NCBI GenBank assembly: GCA_012862575.1
Contig: BLSF01000018.1
Coordinates: forward strand, 563,680-627,679
DNA: 64,000 nucleotides
DNA from: Parietichytrium sp. I65-24A
Lineage: Eukaryota > Sar > Bigyra > Thraustochytrida > Thraustochytriidae
Reading direction: 5' to 3'
A program made the translations under genes and the position numbers. Shown here piece after piece: positions 20,511 through 31,132 of the stretch; the first letter of the stretch is position 1, and each line of letters opens with the position of its first letter. Below the pieces are notes generated by a model. The model ran no database searches. It was not told where the DNA came from and saw nothing but the letters and a program-made list of their open reading frames with translations.

Positions 20511-22704
20511 CTTGGCAGTTGAAAGTGCCTACCCTTTGTTGCAAACACAAGAATTTTTATCAGAATCAGATCATGCGACTGCTAGCCGCCGCACGTTCAG
20601 GAGCATCCTGAGCCTTTGCACAAGAATGAATAGCACAAAAACCCACGCTCAAATTTGCAAATTGCACAACAGTGAATAAATTTTACAGTTAATCCCCAAG
20701 TCGGGAAAAGTAGACCGGTGAATTCTCGTTTCCCCGAGTCAGGGGCGCTCTTCTCTTCTCACTGTTGCGGACGACACGCACATTGCATCCATTTCATCAC
20801 ATCGATTCAATGGTCACCCGTTGGCCCTGGCCGAATGCAAACATCAGAGACCCAGCGTTCACTGTCAAAGTGGATGACGGTATGTTCAATTCCCGAGGCA
20901 ATAGCAAGCGTTATTTGGACGCGGAGCGTCATACTCTCATGACAACCCCTGCGTGCTGCGCGTGGATCAAAATAGCAATTCTAAGCTGGAGCAGCTTCGA
21001 TGGACGGTTTCATACCCCCATTGACTGTTGCCGAGTGGCTGTGAACCTACCTTCCGACCGCCTATCAATTGCGGGAAGAATCGATAGACTACCGGTATTT
21101 GAGATGTCGATGAAATAGGAAACAATGGGAAATCAAGAGCGACAGTTACATGACAGCACACCGCGCCCGCACATTTTCGCGGGTGTCTGTCTTCGAATAC
21201 TTACTAGCTGACGAGCCCTTTCTGATGCCGAAAGCGGATGGACAAGTCGCTATTATTCCTTTCTAATTGGAGGCCTCGGGGTCCAATCAGGGTTTTATCT
21301 GGAGTGCTTAGTTACTGGTGCTGCCAGGTCGCTCATTTCACTCCAAAAGCGACCGCCAAATCAAAAGGCGCCAAGAGCAAGAAGAATTGGCGCGAATTAA
21401 AAGTTGGGGTAGTGCGCTGATGGAGCATGCAGATCCGAACACATGTCGCGGTGCTGCGGCGCTGCGAGAGCGAGAAGAGTTAAAGGCTTGGCTATTGCAT
21501 GGCCTGAGTTCGATCTCGGCAATGTGTGAACCTTCGATGCGTTCAGGCGAGGTTGTACGCGGCTTGGTTTGGGCAACGAAAACTTGGGTGGTCGGATGCA
21601 CAGAAAACGAATGACTTGCCGACAAATATCGTGCCTGTACTTCTTTTCTTCGCTCTTCTTTTCAACATATATAAGATTCGCGACCACTGGCAGATGTCGG
21701 AGTCATCGGACCTAAACTGCTCAACCCTTGGACATCCTTGAACCAAAACAAAACAAACTTGAACAAAAATGTGTTACCGGTACTGAGAACTACGAGTATT
21801 AGCCATCCGTAAAAAGCTTTACCTCGACTGCTAACCTGCTCGAGAGTCTGATGAATGTTCTATTTTATTCCTTGTTGTTCAGACCGCATTCGGCACCCTC
21901 CTGATGCGGAAAGTTCCGGGAACAGATATAGGATAGCTTATGCACGGCCGAACTGAGCGTCAAACCCTTCTCTAAACGCTTCAAATGAATGAAAATGATT
22001 TTTTTCTCTGATTATCGAGTTTTAAGGTACGCTATAAGAATTAAAATCACAGTTTTATCAAACTTTTCTTGCTGATTTCCGCTTCGCGCAACGGTTCTTG
22101 TGCGCACAATTCTCGGTAACCCTGCGAACCATTCCTTTCTTCTTTTTCAAATTTCCCTCTTACCTCCACGAAGGTATTAATAATTGTCATATTAGTAATA
22201 ATAAATAGATAAGTAGTTTTAAAGCGCGGGCACTGACTTCTCCTGCTACCCAACCTCCTCCTCCCTCACTCCAGATTCCCGCAGCCCTATCTTAATTTCT
22301 ACCATCACCACACTAGCTTCCTCAATTTCACTACCAGCAAATCGCATATATACTCTCTAGTGTCCATCCAAGCATATCGCTCAACCAGACGAATCACTAG
22401 CCTTTGCGAGGACCTTCCGTGCCACTACCAGCTAGAGCCCGCCAAGCCACTACTACTCTCCATACCCCTTCCCTACCCCTTCCTACTCCTCCAGCTAGCA
22501 CTCATTGATTCTCTGTGAGAACCTCTCAGCTATCCACCACTACCCTCTTCTATCCCTAATATACCGGAGACTACTGCAGTTAAGCGGCTAGGCGACGACT
22601 TAAGAGCGGCGTAAGATGCGCGGGAGGAGAGGGAAAAGAGGGAAAAGGAAGGATGCGAAAGAGAGAATGAGAGAAAATGAGAGACGGGCAAAGAGGAAGG
22701 AAGG

Positions 22705-22860
22705 AAACAAACAAACAGCACAACCAAACAACCAAACAACCAAACAACCAAACAAAAGGACAGGTCTTTGAGGAAAGTGGAACAAAGACCAAACCAATCA
22801 AAGGAGGCGATCAAAAGCAAAACCAAAAGCAAAACCAAAAGCAAAAGCAGAGAAGAGCAG
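22705..22860. repeat. AAACAACC and AAAAGCAAAACC tandem repeats
   Basis: Two adjacent imperfect tandem arrays on the + strand, units about 8 and 12 bp, upstream of the Ig-like-repeat gene. They are likely part of its long A-rich 5' leader. Confidence 0.75.
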
Positions 22861-22983
22861 ATAAGAGCAGAGCAGAGCAACAAGAGCAACTTTCGTTCGT
22901 TCGTGAGTGAGTGAGTGAGCGAAGCAAGCGCAGGTTGTTGTGTTTGAGAAGTAGGAGCTGGGAGAAAGAACTGAAGGCGCAGG

Positions 22984-25050
22984 ATGAAGCGGCAGTTGGG
23001 CGAGGAGAGCGAGGAGAAGAGCGAAAAGGGCGACGATGAGAGCAGGGGCAAGCGGCCAAAGAAGAAGGAGATCAAGGCTGGGTCAGGTTTCGACACGAGA
23101 TGGCGCTTCAAAGTGGAACCTCAGCCGCCAAAGTTTCCCTTCAAGGATGAGTATTTTGACCTCAATGTGTACCTGGTAGACCAAGATGGGGTGCCCAAGG
23201 CCAATTACGAGGTTCCCATTCTGCTAGATCTGTTCGTGGAAGGGGAGAGTGTGCCAGTGTGCAACTCCAACATACAAGGGTCCAACTCTGTTGATATTGA
23301 CCCGAAAACACCTGCTGTGATTGATAAAACGGGCTGTGCAAAGCTCCGCGTCAAAGTGTGCGAGCTGAGCATGAACAGGAATAACCGCAAATTCTGCTTC
23401 GTCGTCAAGCGCAAACCCGGCCCGCGAGGGGACCTCCCGAGGGAGATCAACCCCGTGATGACCCGTGCGATGCTTGTCGTTAACTCTCATATCAAGATCC
23501 TCAACGAACTTCCTGAGGTTTGGTACAAAGACCAAGGCGGCAAGGACAAATGCCTCGAAATTGATTTGGAGCTTCGGGGTCCGCACGGCGTGGTAACGGG
23601 GCAGGAGGTTCCGGTCAAATGTGTGCTCCTTTACGAGGACTACCAGCAGGTGATCAATCAAGATATTCTTCAGCCGAGCTTGACAACAAGCATGTCCATC
23701 TCGAAGAGCGGTCGCTCGCAGATTCGCGTCCGAATAGAAGATGTGTCCAAGAACCACCAGAGCAAATCTTTTCGTATCAAGGTTGAGGCGGATAACACCT
23801 TAAGTCCGATTCACTACGACAAGTCGCCAGATATAAGTTCCCCGATCCTTACTCGAAGTAAACTGAACAGAAGACAAAAGCTGAAACTAGCCTTGCAGAG
23901 CGAAGACACATTGAAGGGAGAAGAGGCTATTGCAGTAGCTGCCATCAAGGCCCAGCAGCTCAAGGCCGCCCAGGATGCAAACAAGCACATCGGAGGTCCT
24001 GCCGTTCCGCTCCCAAAAGACGGCACTCCACAGCCACAGGTAGACGACTTCAGCAGATTCACACCGGAGGTTGCCACCGCACTGTGGTGCCAAAGCGCTC
24101 GGAATGCGATGGCCACTTTATCCACTGTTCTTGCGCAGTTCGTACAAAGCTTTGACAGACAGATCGCTCCGCACACCAAGGCGATCCTTGAGCGCGAGAG
24201 CGAGAGCAACCAGCTCTGCTCACAAGTCCTGTATGGTGAAAATACGAACGGAGCATTTAGTCGCGGTCAGTCGTCCATTCGCTCCCACGTGCAGTCAAAC
24301 GGCTCAAACCATCTGATTAGCAGTCAGTCAAACTCCAACGGAGTGGAACATGTCGGAGTTCCCTCCCTTTTACCTTCCGAGTCGGTCACTTCAACTGCTT
24401 CAAACGGCCAGCAAGATATTAACCCCCGTCCTCCACAGGATGCAGATCTGAGCAGAAGCATTTCCTGTGCCAGCCAAGGTATGGCGCAGCTTATGCGCGG
24501 AAGTACGCTGCTGTTCCGCAGTCTTTCAGGAGCGTTCAACAACGATCCAAACCAGAATCTGAACTTGAACTATGACGGCCCACCAGAGTTCAATCGCGAA
24601 TTTTCAATTCTATCCCTCGGCATCCAGGACGACAACTTCAACATGGGAGGGTCTCGCGGCATGAGCGCCCCAAGACAGAATTCGCTTGCCCTTCGAGACG
24701 ATCTTGAGCTTCCAGAAATGATCAAACGATTCAAAAGCAACGGCAGCTCTCAAGTCAGTTATATTCTCAAGCAAGTTTACAAGACGGAAACTGGTGGCAA
24801 AGGCGTCCCCGCATTCGACTCGGACCGGCGGCTAGTGGGATTTTACTCGCAGACTGAGCCAGGTATCGTGAGCTTTCGAGACCTTCAAAACTTTTTCTCC
24901 GGGGAGGAGAACATACAATACCATTACCGCATGTGCGACTCACAGTTCCAGCAACACCTCGCACGGGGTTCCAACTTGGTCTACCCGATTTCTGGCCAAA
25001 AGGATGGCTATGAAGCTGCCAGAGAAGTTTTCCAGAGTGTTTCACCCTAG
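22984..25050 (+). CDS. Unknown nuclear-type protein with two tandem Ig-like repeats
   Basis: 688 residues, not recognised. The basic 'KRPKKKE' near residue 24 could be a nuclear localisation signal. Two similar segments of about 100 residues follow (about 47-145 and 172-270). Each has a beta-rich 'L.V.L.D..G......VP' start and a matching end ('AKLRVKVCELSMNRNNRKF' and 'SQIRVRIEDVSKNHQSKSF'), indicating an internal duplication of an Ig-like domain. The region about 290-560 is low-complexity, rich in Ser/Asn/Gln. A conserved-looking C-terminal segment (about 575-685) contains 'MIKRFKSNGSSQVSYILKQV'. A role in DNA binding or transcription is possible but not shown. Confidence 0.7.
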   Translation: MKRQLGEESEEKSEKGDDESRGKRPKKKEIKAGSGFDTRWRFKVEPQPPKFPFKDEYFDLNVYLVDQDGVPKANYEVPILLDLFVEGESVPVCNSNIQGSNSVDIDPKTPAVIDKTGCAKLRVKVCELSMNRNNRKFCFVVKRKPGPRGDLPREINPVMTRAMLVVNSHIKILNELPEVWYKDQGGKDKCLEIDLELRGPHGVVTGQEVPVKCVLLYEDYQQVINQDILQPSLTTSMSISKSGRSQIRVRIEDVSKNHQSKSFRIKVEADNTLSPIHYDKSPDISSPILTRSKLNRRQKLKLALQSEDTLKGEEAIAVAAIKAQQLKAAQDANKHIGGPAVPLPKDGTPQPQVDDFSRFTPEVATALWCQSARNAMATLSTVLAQFVQSFDRQIAPHTKAILERESESNQLCSQVLYGENTNGAFSRGQSSIRSHVQSNGSNHLISSQSNSNGVEHVGVPSLLPSESVTSTASNGQQDINPRPPQDADLSRSISCASQGMAQLMRGSTLLFRSLSGAFNNDPNQNLNLNYDGPPEFNREFSILSLGIQDDNFNMGGSRGMSAPRQNSLALRDDLELPEMIKRFKSNGSSQVSYILKQVYKTETGGKGVPAFDSDRRLVGFYSQTEPGIVSFRDLQNFFSGEENIQYHYRMCDSQFQQHLARGSNLVYPISGQKDGYEAAREVFQSVSP

Positions 25051-25800
25051 CCTTGCTAACAATCATCAAACGGATTTGCCTTCGCCAACAGAAAGCGAAG
25101 GAGAAAGAATGTGCGTCTGATACTTGTGCTTTTACTCATCCTGACCTTTAAAAACCAATCTTATTCACAGCTGCGTTTCTTTTTGACCTTGAAAGACGTG
25201 AAGTTGCAATAGTCCCACTGCCAGTTCTGGTCGGCCGAGGTGTGCGATGCTGCCTACAACTGAACTTCTATGAGAAGAGCGGAGCGGAACATTTCCCGAC
25301 CCCATCTCATCACTCTGCAGACTCCGCAAACTGCAGTATAGAATGGACCAAAGGGTCGCTCTAGCTCCCCGGGAACATCAGTACAGCCCCTTGTTTTTCT
25401 TCCTTTGTTTCCTTCTCCTTGGACCTTCTTTTCCCATCGTTTTATCTGCATCGTGCAGCATCGTGCAATCAATAATTCGGAATAAGAGCTCATTAGATCA
25501 GACGGTCTGTCTGAATAAAACTTTAACAGTGTTCCGCTGAAAAGGTGTGAGAAGGAGGAAGGGTGGCAAGGCGGGGCCACGCAGAGTTGCGGCGTCTTCA
25601 AGCATCTTCAGGCGCCACATCTCGAGCAAAATAAAGAAGCGTTTCGCAAAGAAAGCGAAAATCGGGTTCGAGAAAACCAGGGCTCGAGGGCAAAGGAGGC
25701 TTGAGGTCCTCGGGCATGGAGGGTTGGAAAAGAGCGAGAAACAGCGAGCGAAGAAAGCTGGACGACTTTGACGGCCACTGTGTTTTGTCACCTTAGCGCG
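25051..25800. other. Spacer between the Ig-repeat and FUSC genes
   Basis: No gene supported. The last 250 bases are A/G-rich, like the leaders of other genes in this window. Confidence 0.4.
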
Positions 25801-28800
25801 ATGAACGAAGACGAGCCGGTCAAAGCCAAGCGCTCAGAGGGCGAGAGCGAGTACGTTTTGCGCAATGCGGATGTCGTAAACACGATCAACTTGGAAGTGG
25901 ACTTTCGGGCAGAGCAGTCGGAACTACAGGAGCGGGAGACGAAGAGCTCGAGGGATGCAGGGCGACAAGAGGAGCGCACCGACGGGTGCCGTGCGAGAGA
26001 GCTTACCTTTGTGGAGAAGATGGTCATCAGAGATATCTGTGCGATGCTCATATGCCTCACACTCACGTTCCTTCGCCCGATACAGGCCTACTTTGCGGAA
26101 AGTTGCGTTTACATTTCCATCTTTGGAATTGTCTTCACGCTCAAGCCGCACGCCCAGAGCTCTGTTGGCTACGCACTAGACACCCTTTCAATCTCAGCTC
26201 TCTTGGGAGTGCTGGCCGTCGCAATTGCTCTATGTATCGCTGCAATAGCCCCTCACTCCTCCGCGTGGTTTGTCTGCGCGTTTTTCTTCGTGGTATTGTT
26301 CTTCTTTTACTTTAGTTCCAAGCATCAGAGACTGGTGATGCCAATAGCTTTTTTCTGTGTGTTTTTGAGCGGAAACGTCACAGAATTCTGGTACATACAA
26401 AATAGCACCTCGAAAGCCGCTCTTGCGACGGAGGAAAAGAGATGGGCATATACCTTGCACTACGCACAGGCTCTGGCGTGTACTTTTCTCATTCCCCTTG
26501 GAATCCACGTAATGTGTGCTTTGACAGTCTTTCCTTGGTCTCATATGGCGTCCTGCAAACGCGATATGAAAGCGCAGTGGGACCAGGCGCAAAGAGTGCT
26601 TGAACTTACGTACAACTCGTTCGAGCGCAGCCTACTCGATGAACCCTACCAAGGCAGCACTGACCTGGATACAATCGAGGCTGCAAGCAACAAGCTCAAA
26701 AGCATTTACACTTCAGTGAAAGGTGGCCTTTTTGCTGCAAAACTCGAAGCTCGGTTTTATTTGAGTGGTGACGGGACCGAAATCGAGCAAAATTTTGGGC
26801 TCAGTGTGTCCACGTTTCGAGCTTTGCGTCGCTTAGCTGGCCGCACTGTAGCTGTGGCTAAAGCTCGTGATGTGCCGCGCGATGCCGAAGACGACTTTAG
26901 CGAGGGTAACGATGCTGGCGAGACATGCATTGAGATCACGGCTTCGCGCGACGAGGATAGCAATGTGATGGTCGACAGCAGTGCGATTTCGGTTTCAGAG
27001 AACGCAGAGGAGGAGCACGCACTGGCTGTCCAGCAAGTGGTTCGGGTGTGCCATCGTCTTGTTGACATTATGAGGAGAATTCTCCCTCTCATTGGTGAAT
27101 TGCTCTCCGCGCCTTGCAGACAACTTGCGAACCAAGAACAGCTCTTTGACCTCCTCCGCGAGCGGGACAAAGAGATGGGGGAGATTCTGTTGGATTTGCG
27201 TGCCGCTATGAGCGAGTGGGCTCTACTAAAGCGGCAAAATGAGATTGGGGCTGTAAGATTCTTAGTCCACGTCAAATTGATTGCCTTGGTGAGCCGGGAG
27301 CTCTCGGCGGCTTGGAAACGCAAATTAGAATGGATTACATCAGGTGCTCCAGAGTCTCGCTCGCATCGCTTTTCTGACGTGAAGGCAACCTTGCTGCATT
27401 TATCAACCCTCAAACTTCTCAAGTTCTCTGGTGGACCATTCTATGACACCAAGCAAACAAACTTCGCCTCTTACCAGAGGGTGTATCGCAAAATGTACCG
27501 TATCGTGGCCTCTGTTCCTTTCATTAACGCCTTCAAAGCAGCGCTCAGCTCCACAGTACTTATCATGCTGGCCTTTATACCAACGACCTCGGCCTTTTTC
27601 CAGTCTGCATCGATGACGAATGCCATGAACACGCTCTTTTCTGCGATGCGAATGATTCAAATGGGGCTCATATTCGACCGTGTCATGCAGCGCTTCTTCG
27701 GCATTGTCCTCGGCTACATTTTTGCGGGGATCGCCTATGAAATTTCATGCGCCAGTCAATCCGACTGCGCGCTGCTCTCTGGTTGGTTTCTTTTCATATG
27801 GGGCCTCCCTTTACTCGGAGTCTACTTGGCGGTAAAGGTGAAGCGGCCAGCGTATTTCTATGGGGCATATTCCGTGCTGAAGGAATACTACGTCATCTCG
27901 CTCATTGTTTACCTTTCCTTTGCCTTTCCCGACTCTATGCTCTTCTCTTACAGCTACATTGACGCCAGCGACCCGTCCCCGAAATCTGCTTGGTTGCTCG
28001 GGGCGTATATTACCCTCAGCACCCTCGCAGGAGGGGCTTTTGCCGTTGTGGTTGGTACGTTTTTGTTCCCAATCACTGGAACAAGTTCTTTCCGCCAAAT
28101 GCTCTCGCGAGTTTTTAAGCATCAGATATTCCTCCTGGAGGGGAATTTCCTCCTTCGGCAAAAGTCTAGGGCGCCAGAACTCAGTGCGGAAGATAGAGAG
28201 GACCTTTCTAAACTTGAGCAAAGGCTAGAGAGTGTCGAAAACTACCTTGCTCATGTTTTATCCACCGAAGCAGCATCATACATCCCATCAATCCGCAAAG
28301 AGCCCCTGCAGCTGCGCCAAACCGTGAAACCTGAGCTGATCACCACTGTCCTGAAATCTGTGGAGACCATACTTCAGAGTTTATGGACGATTCGCCGCTT
28401 GGTGCGCGATCCCGTTTTACATCTTGGGAGAGACCCGAACGCAAGCGAAGTGGTCAAACTCAATTATCTGGAGCTCGCGTACATAGAAATGCTTACCTCA
28501 ACGCTGTTTGGGTTTTCGGCTGCATTTCACGGCAACACATTCATTTTTACAAACATCCCCACGACAAGAAGCATTGCCAGTGATCCGGCTCATACGCACG
28601 AATATATGCGCCTCATCGGAAGTACGCTCGAAAACCCCCACCCTCGAGTCCTCAGTGAGCTGGCGGTCTTTTCTTATCTTCAGGAAGAGCTCAGCTCCAA
28701 CATGGTTGTGTTATACGAGTATGCAGACGTGTTGATGCAGTCATCACCGTACGCGGGATCTCTGAGGTCTCTTGCGGATGAGATCACTAAAACTCACATG

Positions 28801-28899
28801 TCACAAAGAAAAGCGGAGCTTGATGTTCAGCGCAAGATGCGTGAGCATGCCCAGGAACCCTCGGAGTGGTCAGACTCGAGCAGCAAAAAAGACAAATAA
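25801..28899 (+). CDS. FUSC/Bre4-type multi-pass membrane protein
   Basis: 1032 residues with two membrane halves. The first (about residues 75-255) includes 'VYISIFGIVFTLKPHAQSSV', 'LLGVLAVAIALCIAAIAPHS' and 'FVVLFFFYFSS'. The second (about 580-760) includes 'FFGIVLGYIFAGIAYEI' and 'LAGGAFAVVVGTFLFP'. Long soluble segments follow each half. This matches the fusaric-acid-resistance/aromatic-acid-exporter superfamily that includes fungal Bre4 and plant ALMT-like proteins, typically exporters of organic anions. The substrate is unknown. ATG 25801 is used; the frame extends upstream only through a TTG. Confidence 0.7.
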   Translation: MNEDEPVKAKRSEGESEYVLRNADVVNTINLEVDFRAEQSELQERETKSSRDAGRQEERTDGCRARELTFVEKMVIRDICAMLICLTLTFLRPIQAYFAESCVYISIFGIVFTLKPHAQSSVGYALDTLSISALLGVLAVAIALCIAAIAPHSSAWFVCAFFFVVLFFFYFSSKHQRLVMPIAFFCVFLSGNVTEFWYIQNSTSKAALATEEKRWAYTLHYAQALACTFLIPLGIHVMCALTVFPWSHMASCKRDMKAQWDQAQRVLELTYNSFERSLLDEPYQGSTDLDTIEAASNKLKSIYTSVKGGLFAAKLEARFYLSGDGTEIEQNFGLSVSTFRALRRLAGRTVAVAKARDVPRDAEDDFSEGNDAGETCIEITASRDEDSNVMVDSSAISVSENAEEEHALAVQQVVRVCHRLVDIMRRILPLIGELLSAPCRQLANQEQLFDLLRERDKEMGEILLDLRAAMSEWALLKRQNEIGAVRFLVHVKLIALVSRELSAAWKRKLEWITSGAPESRSHRFSDVKATLLHLSTLKLLKFSGGPFYDTKQTNFASYQRVYRKMYRIVASVPFINAFKAALSSTVLIMLAFIPTTSAFFQSASMTNAMNTLFSAMRMIQMGLIFDRVMQRFFGIVLGYIFAGIAYEISCASQSDCALLSGWFLFIWGLPLLGVYLAVKVKRPAYFYGAYSVLKEYYVISLIVYLSFAFPDSMLFSYSYIDASDPSPKSAWLLGAYITLSTLAGGAFAVVVGTFLFPITGTSSFRQMLSRVFKHQIFLLEGNFLLRQKSRAPELSAEDREDLSKLEQRLESVENYLAHVLSTEAASYIPSIRKEPLQLRQTVKPELITTVLKSVETILQSLWTIRRLVRDPVLHLGRDPNASEVVKLNYLELAYIEMLTSTLFGFSAAFHGNTFIFTNIPTTRSIASDPAHTHEYMRLIGSTLENPHPRVLSELAVFSYLQEELSSNMVVLYEYADVLMQSSPYAGSLRSLADEITKTHMSQRKAELDVQRKMREHAQEPSEWSDSSSKKDK

Positions 28900-29111
28900 A
28901 TAAGCCTGCCTCCGTGATCCTTTCCTTGTCGTTCCTACAGGCATGTGCAAATTTTGGGGTAGCCTCCTGACAAGACTTCCTTCTTTCTTTGTTTAAAAGT
29001 TTTATTTTTTTTATTTTTTTTTACAGTAAATGTGAATCACGAGCACTTGTACAACACGGCCGTTGATTGACACTCTCTACATTCAATTCATACAGCAATT
29101 AGAAAGGACAA
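28900..29111. other. AT-rich tail-to-tail spacer
   Basis: Contains a T-rich tract (about 28985-29022) between the convergent FUSC and PA-domain genes; probably both 3' ends. Confidence 0.5.
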
Positions 29112-30005
29112 TTATGCACGTCGACTCCGGTTCTTCTTGGAGCCTTCTCTCGCCTGGATCTCTTTCGCAGTCTCCCGAACCATGCGATAGGTTCCAAGCT
29201 TCTTTGACTGTTTCGTCTCGAGGTCCATGAGTCTCAACATTCTTTCTCCGTCGTCTGCGTGTATCAAAACTACAGGCACGTGCACTTTTCGCCATTCTGC
29301 CTGCAGATCACTGGCCCCAAATCCAATCGAAAGGTGGTCTTGTGGTCTGCTACCGAGCATGCCACATTTGAAAGGTTTCTCGCACGGGTCTTCTGAACGA
29401 TCAATAATTACGATAGCAATTGCCCCGGCTTCCTGCAGCCGGAGGACCTTTTCCAAAATGGGAACTTGGTTGCATCTATATACCAAAGCGATGCTGTTCT
29501 GAAGCTGGTGGGCATTGTAAAGCTTTCCACTTGCATCATTTGGAACGGAGAGGCGGAGTTTCCCATCCACGTGGTACTTGACTGGACCATAGTGCGAATC
29601 CCACGTGTCAATCCAGGACCCTGCCAAATGCGCGTCCCTGCAATTCTTGCAGATAGTCAAACCCTCGCCGAAGAGCAGAGAGCCTTGAACGCCGGGCACA
29701 AAGCAGCGATCGCCTTCGCAAACAAGGTCTTTCTCAATCAACTCCCGCCTCTTGACAACGCGTTCTTCTTCGGTCATCTGTGCGATTTGCTGCCTCTTTT
29801 CAAAGGCAGTACGATGCTGTCGGTTTTGGTATGCCGGCTTATAGTCCAGCGGCCGGCTCGAGAACATCCCGACTTGAAATGCATGCCCTGAAACCTTTCC
29901 CTTCAAAGCGCACTCCTCGTTTTCAGAAGCAAGGCAGCTCATGGTGGCCCCCGTGCCGGTGGCAAGCGAGAGCAGCAGAGCTGCAGCGTAAATTAGCTTG
30001 ACCAT
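29112..30005 (-). CDS. Secreted PA-domain protein
   Basis: 297 residues beginning with a signal peptide ('MVKLIYAAALLLSLATGTGA'), so it enters the secretory pathway. A protease-associated (PA) domain occupies about 150-265, visible as 'SIALVYRCNQVPILEKVLRL' followed by 'AGAIAIVIID', the typical 'A.V.RG.C.F..K...A..AGA.A.I..N' arrangement. Several Cys in the N-terminal half (for example 'LVCEGDRCF', 'TICKNCRD') probably form disulphides. The C-terminus is basic. PA domains are lids or ligand-binding modules of proteases and sorting receptors; no protease domain is present. An upstream in-frame ATG at 30059 would bury the signal peptide, so 30005 is preferred. Confidence 0.75.
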   Translation of the reverse strand: MVKLIYAAALLLSLATGTGATMSCLASENEECALKGKVSGHAFQVGMFSSRPLDYKPAYQNRQHRTAFEKRQQIAQMTEEERVVKRRELIEKDLVCEGDRCFVPGVQGSLLFGEGLTICKNCRDAHLAGSWIDTWDSHYGPVKYHVDGKLRLSVPNDASGKLYNAHQLQNSIALVYRCNQVPILEKVLRLQEAGAIAIVIIDRSEDPCEKPFKCGMLGSRPQDHLSIGFGASDLQAEWRKVHVPVVLIHADDGERMLRLMDLETKQSKKLGTYRMVRETAKEIQAREGSKKNRSRRA

Positions 30006-31132
30006 GTTGATCTCGTGGCTTGCTGAGGTTTGGGAACTGCCTGAGCTTCTCCCGTTCAACCCATTCCGAGTCTGCCCAGGCTGAACGCTCTACGAGTCTC
30101 GAGATTCAAAGCTTTCGTCTCCCTGAACGGATCTAAATCATTGAACGGTTCAAAAGTCGCCTTAACGAAGCCCTAAAGCAAGTGTTCCAACTGCGAACTT
30201 CGCTGCCAACACTAGCTCCCGCAAAACCCAACCGTAGTTTGCCTGCCACATTGCCACGTGCCATGGAAACGTGATTTACCTTCGGTCTTCTCGCCAGCAC
30301 CTCAACCGTCGCGGTTCAGCAAACCGTGTGACATCATTTGTCATGGCGACGTAAGCTTAAAGTCAGCTCAAACAAAGCGCTACTTGCAGACGCATCTGAA
30401 TGATGCTTTGCAGTCAGTTCGCGGTTGAGATGTTTTCGCACTAGCACAAGAATCTCCGTGCGCCGCGGTTGGCAACGAGCTCCTGCCAAAGTATTCCGAG
30501 CACCAGCATGCAGATGTCCTTCGCTTTCGAATCAATACGAACGATTGATTTCGCAGTCAATTGAAAGAAACAAAACACCAAACATCCTGTTCCGCAACTT
30601 CTGTCTACCTCCTAGCCTTTACCTTTATCCTTTTTACCTTCCATTCTCGAGAGTTGCTAACCAAATGGCATAGCAAAATGCGCAATATGGCCGTTACCGG
30701 ACACATTTCCGAGTCCTGGCCGAGGTCACGTTTGCCGTGGCTAGTCAGAGAGCACAAATGAATGGGCGTGGAAATTCTATTGGATCAGAAAAGAAAAGGC
30801 TTTGTGTTCCAAAACGTTCAATTTTTGATTGATCAAGAGCCTTGAAGATTGACAGTGAATTCCTTTCTTTGGAGGATTGTCGTATATGTTCATTTTTGGT
30901 CTAAAAGTAGGCAACGGAAGTTTCTCAAACTTTTGGTAGAGAAAGGAAGAACACTTCTCCATTCGTCGTCGCTGTTGGTGGAGTATTGAGTATGGTCTCG
31001 TTACATGCAGAGCGCCGTTAGAGGAGGGGACTGGCAGACACTCGCCAACGTTCTCGAGCCGAGCAGCTGTCGAAGGATTGATTATTCGCTCATTTTGCGC
31101 CGCGAAAGTGGCCTGCGCAGGCAGGAGCGACG
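30006..31132. promoter_or_regulatory. Divergent spacer between the PA-domain and Sfi1-repeat genes
   Basis: 1.1 kb between two divergent genes; it presumably carries both promoters. No defined regulatory motif and no coding ORF recognised. Confidence 0.35.

Larger units (their letters stand above)
19545..22983. other. 3.4-kb spacer without recognisable genes
   Basis: No coding ORF was accepted. Content: a cluster of CTAGCTAG palindromes (20457-20510), an AT-rich part around 21960-22220, a C/T-rich part 22240-22560, and AAACAACC / AAAAGCAAAACC repeats (22705-22860) that probably form the leader of the next gene. Confidence 0.45.

Noticed and set aside
21480-21530. Possible tRNA T-arm (GAGTTCGATCTC)
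   Set aside because: The loop is one base too short and there is no box A at the expected distance upstream.
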